From an archaeon (GTDB lineage Archaea; Methanobacteriota; Methanobacteria; Methanobacteriales; Methanobacteriaceae): a stretch of 6,245 nt of DNA. Positions 1 through 6,245 of the stretch are shown piece after piece (within the stretch, counting starts at the first letter, position 1; every line of letters starts with the position of its first letter). A model generated the notes under the pieces. The model did not search any database. It saw nothing but the letters and a program-made list of their open reading frames with translations, and had not been told where the DNA came from. The stretch is from NCBI GenBank assembly GCA_024409145.1, contig JAKSUF010000090.1, positions 1 to 6,245 of the forward strand, read 5' to 3'. Position numbers and translations under genes: made by a program.

Positions 1-33
1 ATAAAAAAACTCCAAAAAAGACAAAAACCAAAA

Positions 34-95
34 ACATTAAAAAAACATAACAAATAAAAAAAAATAAAAAAAGAATAGCTATTTAATAATAGCTA
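34..95 (-). terminator. Candidate terminator of the left surface-protein gene
   Basis: On the minus strand, about 78 bases beyond the TAA stop at 173-175, an 8-bp inverted repeat (TAGCTATT at 76-83 pairing with AATAGCTA at 88-95, 4-nt loop) is followed directly by long T-runs opposite the A-runs between about 34 and 72. More T-runs continue to position 1. Archaeal termination relies mainly on U-tracts, so the T-runs are the stronger evidence. The stem is weak (mostly A-T) and could be chance in such AT-rich DNA. The remaining bases up to the gene, 96-172, hold nothing I can recognise. Confidence 0.5.
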
Positions 96-172
96 ATTAA
101 ATTTTAAATGATAATTTAAGATTTTACAATAAACCATTCGATTATGTGATTGATTAACCCAATAATCTAGAA

Positions 173-3100
173 TTACTCATCATCTTCATCAGGTTTATAG
201 TTTAAGAAACTATAACAGAATAAAGAAACAATTACCAATACAATTAAAGGTACAGTATATTGTGAAGAAGCACTTTTAGTAACTGCACTTATTTCACTTG
301 CACTTGAACCAGATGAACCTACAGTTCCAGATCCACTTTCAGCTCCGGATTTTGAATTAGCATCGAAGCTAGAACTTACACCACCAAATGCACTTGCACC
401 ATTGGAATTTGAGCTTCCAGAGAATTGAGAACTACCATTTACTAAAGTATCCCCATTATAATTTCCAGAAGAATTTCCATGAGATGGAGAAGTTCCATAA
501 TTATTACTAACGATATTACCAGCAACACCAACAAAAATAGCTGCATTTCCAGTTCCTTTAGAAGAAATCATTTTATTATTACTTACTGAATTACCTTTAG
601 AACCAGAAGTAATTTTAACAGCATATGGAGCATTAGTTGTAATTGCATTAGATTTAATATGATTATTATTTGAACCTGCTTCTAATAAAATTGCCACATT
701 TTCAAGAGTAGTGGAATCAGGGTGTTCAGGCCCCTGAGCAGGATCAAATTTCCAATTAGCATAATTATACATTTTATTATTAGTAATTTCATTATTTGAT
801 GAAGCATGTAATCCTAAAGATTCTGTATAACTTGCATTAGAATATATCGTATTAGAATCAATAATATTATTCCATGCAGAATAAAGTTCAATAGCATAAT
901 TACCATGAGCAGAACTATTAATTACATTTTTACTAACTTTTGTAAATCCAGAAAGTTCTAAGTTAATACCATAAGTATAGTTATTAGCCTTAAGATTTAA
1001 CTTATTAGCTTCTAAGGTTGTATTAATAGAATTATGTCTAAGAATAATACCATTAACAAAATAATCCCCTTTCATAGTAATTTTATTCTTTTTGATAACA
1101 TTATTATTAGCAGTATATACATCTTTACTTGTATCATCACCAGAACAACCTATTCCATATAAAAATGGATCCTTACCTTTAATATAGAAATCATTTTCAA
1201 GAATCTTATTGTTATTAGAGTCATAATAAATATAAAGACCAATTAAAATGTTAACAGATGGATTATAAGGGACTTGGAATCCTTTAACAGTAGAAGTTAC
1301 ATTAACTTTATTCTTAGAAAATGTATTATTAGATGAGAAATCAAAGATTACACCATAAGTTTTTGAAAGCTCACTAATACTATGTTCACCATCAAAACAA
1401 ATTGTTTCATAATATGGATAGAGTTTACCAGTACCAATAGCAGTTATATTATTATTCTTAAAGGAAGAATTATATACTTCATAGGAAAGAAGTGTGAATA
1501 CTAATTCATCACCTTGAGTTTTGAGAACATTATCAGAAACTTTAGCTCTTTTAACATCACACAAATATATTGCATAAGAAGTATTTTTATCCCATACAGA
1601 AATTTTATTACCTTTTATAGTAATATCATCAGCTGCATATACATAAATCCCCCAAAGATTCTTATAAGTAGTTCCATTATTAGAAATAGTCATATTTATA
1701 ACAGAAGATTTTGAAGCATAAATACATATAGTAGCATTAATAAGAGTAGCTTTCTTTCCAATAATTTTAATAGATCTATCAATATTAAGTTTATGAGATT
1801 TTGGACTAATCTTACCTTCAAATATAAGAGTGTCTCCATCTTTAACTATAGAACTAAGGTCGCCATTAGAATCAAAGAAATTATTAAAGTTATTCTTATT
1901 TACAGTATAAGTATTTCCTTTACCTGGAATTGGAGTATATTCCTCTTTTTGAGGATATATAATTGCTTTGTCCCCAATATCATTATCATCACAAATCCAT
2001 AAATCAACAGAAGCCTGAGAGATATTTATAGCATAAGCATAAGATGTATGTATTTTATTTGATACAATAGTTAAATTATATGGTCTTTTAGACCTAGATT
2101 GATATTGAACTAATATACCTACACCACTACCAGAGCCATAATCTGCACCAATTTCACTTACAGAATAAATGGAATTATTAGAAATACTGACATTAGAAGG
2201 ACTACCACTAATAAGAATACCTGATCCAGAACAGAAAACAATAGTATTGCCATAGATTTTAGAATTAGAACCTTCTTCTTCATCCCCTACTTTAATTCCA
2301 GATGCATTAGTAGTAATTTCAATATAATTACCAGAAATTGTACTATTAACACCTGCAAATATACCTGCTCTAAATAATTCACTAGAATAAATAGAATTAT
2401 TAACAATTAAAGCATTTTTAGAACCATAAATTCCATAGTCCCCACCTTTAAGATCAGGATTTTGTAAATCCATACCAGTTAAATTATATATACTATTTCC
2501 AATGATTTTATTATAACCAGAAGTGACAGAAATTCCCCTATACATTCCAATAATTGTATTGTATGAAATTGAGTTGTTTTCCCCTGTAAAATACATACCA
2601 TAAGCCCAGAATGATGGAGAACTAATAGAACTTCTAATTGTATTATTAGAAATATTATTATAATTAGAATGTGGATAACATAAATAAATACCATAAGAGT
2701 TCTCAATAGTAATATCATTAGATAAGATAGAATTATAATTAGAACCTCTAAATGTTATACCAGAATGTTGCCAACTACTATTATCTGAACTAAGATTATT
2801 AATAGATAAATCACTTGGTACAATTGTTTTAATTATATTATTATAAATTCTTGTATAATTAGAATAGTCCACAGCTACTGGATAAGAGTGATATCCTGAA
2901 GAATAAAGAACATTATCAAATATATTAACATTAATAGAATTAATAACATAAATAAGAGATCTATTAACCACATTATTTGCAATATTTAATCTAGATACAG
3001 TAGTTAAATCATCATAATTTGAATTTAAAATTTTTATACTACAATCGAATAAATTTGCATCTTTATTAAAACTTGTTAATATTACAGGAATTGATAATAT

Positions 3101-3478
3101 AAATGATTTATTAGTAAAATTACCAGACAAGCATATAGTATCATTAATAGACACTAAAGATTTGTTTAAATTACCATTTGAATCAAAATATTTAATATAA
3201 TTCTCTTCAGTTACATTATGAATCACATTAGATTTTTCTTTAATATTAGGTCCATTAGAACCACCATTATCTATATAAGAATCTAAATTGGATATAAGTT
3301 CATCAGAAGAATTAGAAGAATCCTCAGAATCTATAGAAGAAACAAATAAATTATTTGAAATATCTGAAGTTTCATTTAAATCTAAATTAGTATCATCTAT
3401 AGCACTAACTGAATTTAATCCAATAATTGCAAGAAAAATGAAGAGCACCAATATTAAATCAAGATTCCTTTTGTTTAT
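173..3478 (-). CDS. Large beta-helix adhesin-like surface protein with two repeat modules and a C-terminal membrane anchor
   Basis: Likely a secreted, membrane-anchored surface adhesin; its ligand cannot be read from the sequence. Residues below count from the TTG codon at 3449-3451 (1,092 aa). The hydrophobic segment ending in SVSA (residues 1-17) is a signal peptide. A Ser/Asp-rich stretch follows (about 18-75). Module 1 has a cap (about 80-143) and beta-helix rungs to about 495. Module 2 has a related cap (about 513-575) and rungs to about 985. Rungs carry an I-x-x-N-x-I pattern every 20-40 residues, for example near 267, 295, 316, 349, 372, 399 and 423. A Ser/Gly stalk (about 986-1060), one transmembrane helix (about 1066-1084) and the acidic tail KPDEDDE follow. 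More than 30 N-x-S/T sequons suggest heavy glycosylation. The start is set at ATA 3476-3478 because a strong ribosome-binding site lies just upstream and it restores the basic n-region NKRN. The first recognised start codon is TTG at 3451, which gives a signal peptide without basic residues. No catalytic, transglutaminase or pseudomurein-binding motif was seen. The gene is certain; the start and exact role are not. Confidence 0.9.
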   Translation of the reverse strand: MNKRNLDLILVLFIFLAIIGLNSVSAIDDTNLDLNETSDISNNLFVSSIDSEDSSNSSDELISNLDSYIDNGGSNGPNIKEKSNVIHNVTEENYIKYFDSNGNLNKSLVSINDTICLSGNFTNKSFILSIPVILTSFNKDANLFDCSIKILNSNYDDLTTVSRLNIANNVVNRSLIYVINSINVNIFDNVLYSSGYHSYPVAVDYSNYTRIYNNIIKTIVPSDLSINNLSSDNSSWQHSGITFRGSNYNSILSNDITIENSYGIYLCYPHSNYNNISNNTIRSSISSPSFWAYGMYFTGENNSISYNTIIGMYRGISVTSGYNKIIGNSIYNLTGMDLQNPDLKGGDYGIYGSKNALIVNNSIYSSELFRAGIFAGVNSTISGNYIEITTNASGIKVGDEEEGSNSKIYGNTIVFCSGSGILISGSPSNVSISNNSIYSVSEIGADYGSGSGVGILVQYQSRSKRPYNLTIVSNKIHTSYAYAINISQASVDLWICDDNDIGDKAIIYPQKEEYTPIPGKGNTYTVNKNNFNNFFDSNGDLSSIVKDGDTLIFEGKISPKSHKLNIDRSIKIIGKKATLINATICIYASKSSVINMTISNNGTTYKNLWGIYVYAADDITIKGNKISVWDKNTSYAIYLCDVKRAKVSDNVLKTQGDELVFTLLSYEVYNSSFKNNNITAIGTGKLYPYYETICFDGEHSISELSKTYGVIFDFSSNNTFSKNKVNVTSTVKGFQVPYNPSVNILIGLYIYYDSNNNKILENDFYIKGKDPFLYGIGCSGDDTSKDVYTANNNVIKKNKITMKGDYFVNGIILRHNSINTTLEANKLNLKANNYTYGINLELSGFTKVSKNVINSSAHGNYAIELYSAWNNIIDSNTIYSNASYTESLGLHASSNNEITNNKMYNYANWKFDPAQGPEHPDSTTLENVAILLEAGSNNNHIKSNAITTNAPYAVKITSGSKGNSVSNNKMISSKGTGNAAIFVGVAGNIVSNNYGTSPSHGNSSGNYNGDTLVNGSSQFSGSSNSNGASAFGGVSSSFDANSKSGAESGSGTVGSSGSSASEISAVTKSASSQYTVPLIVLVIVSLFCYSFLNYKPDEDDE
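1727..1915 (-). repeat. Second copy of the beta-helix cap motif inside the left protein
   Basis: Residues about 513-575 (from the TTG at 3451) read N-N-F-x-x-F-F-D-S-N-G, then G-D-T-L-I-F-E-G, then a short strand and an I-x-I-x-G turn leading into rungs. The same order occurs at residues 80-143 of this protein and in the neighbouring protein. It follows a Pro/Gly linker (PIPGKG, 507-512), which marks a domain boundary. The copies are diverged at the DNA level, so this is an old protein-level duplication. Confidence 0.7.
3023..3214 (-). repeat. First copy of the beta-helix cap motif inside the left protein
   Basis: Residues about 80-143 (from the TTG at 3451) show E-N-Y-x-x-Y-F-D-S-N-G, then N-D-T-I-C-L-S-G-N-F, aligning without large gaps with the copy at 1727-1915. 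In adhesin-like proteins of Methanobacteriales this type of segment opens the beta-helix domain. The role as an N-terminal cap is inference from its position before the rungs. Confidence 0.7.
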
Positions 3479-3490
3479 TACAACACCTCC
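3476..3490 (-). promoter_or_regulatory. Strong ribosome-binding site paired with a non-canonical ATA start
   Basis: The minus strand reads GGAGGTG at 3490-3484, then TTGTA, then ATA (3478-3476) in frame with the left gene. No ATG, GTG or TTG lies in frame between the upstream TAA stop (3499-3497) and the TTG at 3451. The TTG and the GTG after it lie about 30 bases from this site with only a weak AAGGA between. The spacing suits ATA as the initiator. The neighbouring gene has GGAGGT 4 bases before a normal ATG. Confidence 0.65.
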
Positions 3491-3540
3491 AGCAATTTAT
3501 ACTCAAATACAAGTATTGCTTTAATTACTTACCATAATAC

Positions 3541-3583
3541 CATATAATTATGATAAGTTAAGATACTTTAAATTACTTTAAAT
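3541..3583 (-). promoter_or_regulatory. Putative promoter of the left gene: TATA-like element and 10-bp tandem repeat
   Basis: Read on the minus strand, a TATA-like TAATTATATG (3550-3541) lies about 62 bases before the ATA start, which would place transcription start near 3515-3520. Just upstream are two perfect head-to-tail copies of a 10-mer (plus strand TACTTTAAAT at 3564-3573 and 3574-3583), spaced by one helical turn and in operator position. A similar arrangement precedes the other gene. AT-rich DNA makes TATA calls weak; the repeat and the similarity to the second promoter raise confidence. The next T-rich match further upstream, near 3582-3594, is an alternative TATA box. Confidence 0.45.
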
Positions 3584-3738
3584 AATATAAAAAATACTTG
3601 AGTAATTAATAAATATAATAATACATATTAATAAATATTGCTAAAATAGTTAATAGATATATAGTTCAAAAAAATAGCTAAAAATACATAAATGTAAAAA
3701 AATGAGCATAAAACCAAATAAATGAGTAAATATAAAAA

Positions 3739-3816
3739 ACACAAAATAAAAAAAAAGAAAAACTAGAATAAAAAAAACTAAAAACACAAAGAAAAAGTAA
3801 AAAAAAATAAAAAATA
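3739..3816 (-). terminator. T-tract-rich terminator region after the right gene
   Basis: Downstream of the stop at 3922-3924, the minus strand has a series of T-runs (opposite plus-strand A-runs at 3748-3756, 3758-3762, 3770-3777, 3792-3796, 3799-3807 and 3809-3814). Such runs are the known signal for archaeal termination. No convincing hairpin precedes them; the 12-bp palindrome at 3813-3824 is ordinary for this composition. The rest of the 443-base gap (3584-3738 and 3817-3921) is A/T-rich with no coding, RNA gene or clear repeat seen. Confidence 0.4.
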
Positions 3817-3921
3817 AATTTATTAATTATTTAAACACTTGAAATGAAAAAATATTTATTATTTATTTTAGAAGATTAACTAAAATAATATAAAATAATA
3901 ATAAACTAAAATAATAAGATA

Positions 3922-6018
3922 TTATTTATTTTTTCTATTACGTCTAAAACCTACAATAAATAATAAAATTGCAAGCAAAACAATAGCTATTTTTAAAACA
4001 TCAAATGTTTTTGAAATAACACTATTAAGTTCAAAAGAATCAGAATCAGTAGACCCTGAATCAATAGCACCATCTAAACCATTTGAAGATTGACCTGGAC
4101 TACTTGACTTTAATGAAGTTGCATTATCTCTTAAAACACCATTTGTACTATCAAATACATTTGGATTATTAGCATTATTTTCTTGATTACCATTATTTTG
4201 AGGGATTGTATTATTATTAGTTTTTGAAGGTTTCTTTGCAGGATCATTAAAAACAGGATTTAAAACATCATCAATCCATTTTTTTAATGATAAAATATAA
4301 GAAGAATAATCCTCATTATTACTATTACCTAACCATGGAGGTATACTAGAAAGAGGCATATCTACTTTTTCACCACCAGAACCAGTATTATTTTTGATAG
4401 TATTATTAATTCCACCACTAATAGAAACTGATCTACTACCTTCATATTTAGCTACTAATCTATTATTACTAATTATTGAATTAATAACACTAGAATCAGC
4501 ACCACCTTTTAATAATACAGCATAATTACCATTAGTTTCAACATCATTAAATTGAATATCATAAGTATGGTCACCAGTAGTAGATTGAGAATAACTAATA
4601 CCATAAAGATTACCTGGTTTAGAGACATTACCTACATTAGTAACTCTAATAGTATTATTTAAGATTCTATCACTAGAATCTTGAACTTCAATACCTGCAA
4701 CAAGTGCCCAACTATGAGTACTTGAAACACCGAAAACAGTGATATTATTACTTATAATATCAATCTGAGTTGAACCATAATAATTTTGTGAGTAAATACC
4801 AATATTTGGACCATTACTATATGTACTTATATTGTTATAAGCTATTTTAATATTATAAGCAGGACCAGATACTTGAATTGGATATGCAGTACCTGCAGCA
4901 ACTTTACCACCAGTAGTATTAACAGAAATATTATTATAAGTAATAGTAACATCATTTAAGATATAAATATCCAAAGCATACAAATAATTGTCAGTACCAT
5001 TTTTAGTAAAGAAATCCTCTTCAATAATAGTATTTTTTGTGATAGTAGAATTATCACATTTATATATAATACATGCATCTAAAGTAGGATAAGATTGCTT
5101 AGATCCTGAAACATTAACATAAATATAATTATTAGACAATACAAAATTTTCAGAATATCCTACAGCAACACCTGCTACAGTGTCCATACTAAGACCGCCA
5201 AAGATACCACCATTCCAATTAACTGCTCTTAATGGCAATCTACAAGAAATATTATTCTTAGAGACAACTGCATCATAAGTGTAGGTGATAATAATACCAT
5301 AATTATAACCAGTATTTATACAGTTACCTTCAAAATAAATAGTATTATTAAGTAATCTTACTCTCTCTAAATAATTCTCTTGATCACCTTTAGAGTAAAT
5401 ACCATATCCAGTAACATCTTCTTTAAGAGTACAGTTCATAAATATATTGAAAATAGTCACATCACTAGCATCAATTAAAATACCACTATTATTATTTTCT
5501 GAATAAACTTTATCTAAAATAAAGTTAATATTAGCCAAAGTAACATTAGCTGCTTTGATAGATACAACAGTATTATTAAATAAAGTATTATTTCCTACAA
5601 TAGAAGTACCTTCTTGATTAATAGTTATAACACCCATATTACTAAATTCACCATCAAATATTAATGTTGAACCAGCATATTCTTGTTTTAAACTATTATT
5701 TTCAAAATAGTCTTCAAAATTATTAGAATTTACAACTTGCGAATTATTTTTATAAGTTTTAGGAGATTTAGAATCATTTGAAATGCTTAAAGAATTAATA
5801 AAATCATTAGAATTTTTATAATTATCATTATTTTCAAATACTGTAGAATTTAAACCATATGAATCAACTTCAATATCTGAATAAGAAATATAAACCTCAG
5901 AAGTAGTTGAGTTTAAAGAATCAAAACTATCATCTATTGATATAGCTGAAACAGAGGATGTACAGCATAAGCATATAATAGCTAATGAAAATAATAATAA
6001 AAAGCATTTGCTTTTCAT
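3922..6018 (-). CDS. Beta-helix adhesin-like surface protein with C-terminal membrane anchor
   Basis: A 698-residue protein probably secreted and held in the membrane by its C-terminus, acting as a surface adhesin or wall-spanning fibre. Residues count from the ATG at 6016-6018. Residues 1-25 are a signal peptide (MKSK, a Leu/Ile/Cys-rich core, SSVSA). A Ser/Asn/Asp-rich stretch runs to about 93. A cap (about 94-156) leads into beta-helix rungs to about 546 with recurring I-x-x-N-N-I units (for example near 224, 254, 296, 325, 361, 395, 423 and 453). A Trp-containing segment (about 555-596), an Asn- then Ser-rich stalk, a transmembrane helix (about 674-690) and the basic tail RRNRKNK follow. 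More than 20 N-x-S/T sequons are present. An earlier in-frame ATG at 6090 is rejected: it lacks a ribosome-binding site and adds a 24-residue extension before a complete signal peptide. The fold matches the right-handed beta-helix (PbH1) class, shared with NosD-like proteins and pectate lyases, but no catalytic residues are evident, so binding is more likely than catalysis. The left gene is a paralogue. Confidence 0.92.
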   Translation of the reverse strand: MKSKCFLLLFSLAIICLCCTSSVSAISIDDSFDSLNSTTSEVYISYSDIEVDSYGLNSTVFENNDNYKNSNDFINSLSISNDSKSPKTYKNNSQVVNSNNFEDYFENNSLKQEYAGSTLIFDGEFSNMGVITINQEGTSIVGNNTLFNNTVVSIKAANVTLANINFILDKVYSENNNSGILIDASDVTIFNIFMNCTLKEDVTGYGIYSKGDQENYLERVRLLNNTIYFEGNCINTGYNYGIIITYTYDAVVSKNNISCRLPLRAVNWNGGIFGGLSMDTVAGVAVGYSENFVLSNNYIYVNVSGSKQSYPTLDACIIYKCDNSTITKNTIIEEDFFTKNGTDNYLYALDIYILNDVTITYNNISVNTTGGKVAAGTAYPIQVSGPAYNIKIAYNNISTYSNGPNIGIYSQNYYGSTQIDIISNNITVFGVSSTHSWALVAGIEVQDSSDRILNNTIRVTNVGNVSKPGNLYGISYSQSTTGDHTYDIQFNDVETNGNYAVLLKGGADSSVINSIISNNRLVAKYEGSRSVSISGGINNTIKNNTGSGGEKVDMPLSSIPPWLGNSNNEDYSSYILSLKKWIDDVLNPVFNDPAKKPSKTNNNTIPQNNGNQENNANNPNVFDSTNGVLRDNATSLKSSSPGQSSNGLDGAIDSGSTDSDSFELNSVISKTFDVLKIAIVLLAILLFIVGFRRNRKNK
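4231..4356 (-). other. Coding segment for a Trp-containing membrane-proximal domain
   Basis: Residues about 555-596 of the right protein (counted from the ATG at 6018) break the Asn-rich beta-helix style. They contain IPPWLG, then an alternating polar/hydrophobic stretch (YILSLKKWIDDVLNPVF) that looks like an amphipathic helix, then a Lys/Pro hinge. The left protein has no counterpart. I do not recognise a family. Confidence 0.5.
5551..5739 (-). repeat. Beta-helix cap motif in the right protein
   Basis: Residues about 94-156 (from the ATG at 6018) read N-N-F-E-D-Y-F-E-N, then S-T-L-I-F-D-G-E-F-S, then I-x-I and S-I-V-G-N-N. They match the two cap copies of the left protein, most closely the second (N-N-F-x-x-F-F and T-L-I-F-x-G). 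This is the main evidence that the two genes are paralogues and not just similar in composition. Confidence 0.65.
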
Positions 6019-6028
6019 ATTAACCTCC
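6016..6028 (-). promoter_or_regulatory. Ribosome-binding site that fixes the right gene's start
   Basis: GGAGGT (6028-6023, minus strand) lies 4 bases before ATG (6018-6016). This decides for the internal ATG over the in-frame ATG at 6090, which has no comparable site. Confidence 0.85.
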
Positions 6029-6030
6029 AC

Positions 6031-6052
6031 AATTAAATTTAAATTAAATTTA
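6031..6052 (-). repeat. 11-bp tandem repeat in the leader of the right gene
   Basis: The plus strand shows AATTAAATTTA at 6031-6041 and again at 6042-6052, followed by a degenerate partial third copy (AATTTTAAAT, 6053-6062). The array ends two bases before the ribosome-binding site and lies in the predicted untranslated leader. It could be a simple A/T slippage product or could affect leader structure. Confidence 0.55.
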
Positions 6053-6116
6053 AATTTTAAATAAAATACAAAGTATTCTACATAATTCATATTAAGTACA
6101 AAGTACTTTAATATAC

Positions 6117-6154
6117 TATTATATAATTTATGATAAATAAAGTTAACTTTAAAT
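6117..6154 (-). promoter_or_regulatory. Putative promoter of the right gene
   Basis: On the minus strand a TATA-like AAATTATATAAT (6129-6118) lies about 100 bases before the ATG, predicting a transcription start near 6095 and a leader of roughly 75-80 bases. Upstream, plus-strand AACTTTAAAT (6145-6154) corresponds to the 10-mer before the left gene, and ATGATAA between the two elements is also shared. Positions 6155-6245 are A/T-rich and show nothing else I can support. Confidence 0.45.
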
Positions 6155-6245
6155 ATATTAATATAAAATTTACAAAATAGATAACCAATAATTAAACTAA
6201 AATCACAACAATTGAATTTAAAATAAATAATTAAAAGAATAGAAA

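Noticed and set aside
1514..2002. Plus-strand open frames of 66 and 69 residues
   Set aside because: They lie opposite the left gene, have skewed composition and no ribosome-binding site; they are shadows of the real coding strand.
2479..2718. 79-residue minus-strand frame inside the left gene
   Set aside because: Out-of-frame shadow; the apparent hydrophobicity comes from reading Asn-rich AAT/ATT codons in another phase.
500..3000. Recurring ATTATTA-type motifs resembling a spaced repeat array or CRISPR
   Set aside because: They are the codons of the repeated Asn-Asn beta-helix rungs, irregularly spaced and in frame; there are no conserved direct repeats with unique spacers.
3288..3524. 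78-residue plus-strand frame across the left gene's start
   Set aside because: It overlaps the signal-peptide region and the ribosome-binding site antisense; its Ser/Glu-rich content mirrors the coding strand.
3813..3824. 12-bp palindrome AATAAATTTATT as a terminator hairpin or operator
   Set aside because: A perfect palindrome of only A and T without a loop is expected by chance in this composition and would form a negligible stem.
3922..6018. Possible polysaccharide lyase or NosD-type enzyme or copper protein
   Set aside because: Only the generic beta-helix pattern is shared; no catalytic or metal-binding cluster could be identified, and the anchor and stalk fit an adhesin better.
6019..6090. 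In-frame upstream ATG extending the right protein by 24 residues
   Set aside because: No ribosome-binding site precedes 6090, the extension runs through the leader repeat, and a complete signal peptide with a strong GGAGGT site begins at 6018.

Overview
The window is very AT-rich and holds two large genes, both on the minus strand. Each encodes a secreted, membrane-anchored surface protein built from right-handed parallel beta-helix (PbH1-type) repeats. Low GC, strong GGAGGT ribosome-binding sites, archaeal-looking TATA boxes and T-tract-rich gene ends fit a methanogenic archaeon of the Methanobacteriales. So do the protein features: Asn/Ser/Thr-rich composition, dense N-x-S/T sequons, a signal peptide ending in SVSA and a C-terminal membrane anchor. 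A Methanobrevibacter or Methanosphaera relative is most likely, since both carry large sets of such 'adhesin-like' proteins. This taxonomic call is inference from composition and protein style; there is no marker gene in the window.

Layout, in the direction of transcription (right to left). Positions 6019-6245 are the upstream region and leader of the first gene, with a TATA-like element near 6119-6128, an 11-bp tandem repeat in the leader and a strong ribosome-binding site. Positions 3922-6018 encode a 698-residue protein: signal peptide, Asn-rich stretch, one cap plus beta-helix module, a Trp-containing membrane-proximal segment, an Asn/Ser-rich stalk, a transmembrane helix and a basic tail. 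Positions 3479-3921 are non-coding: a region of T-tracts (minus strand) suited to termination, then a promoter region resembling that of the first gene. Positions 173-3478 encode a protein of about 1,100 residues with two consecutive cap plus beta-helix modules, a Ser/Gly stalk, a transmembrane helix and an acidic tail. Positions 1-172 hold a hairpin and T-tracts that look like a terminator.

The genes are probably separate transcription units of one paralogous family, each with its own promoter and terminator region, possibly under a shared regulator. They would act outside the cell as wall-spanning adhesins or surface fibres. No enzyme active site, partner gene, mobile element, RNA gene or CRISPR array was seen. 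The points most worth checking are the missing canonical start codon of the left gene (ATA sits where ATG is expected), the internal module duplication, and the upstream motif shared by the two genes.
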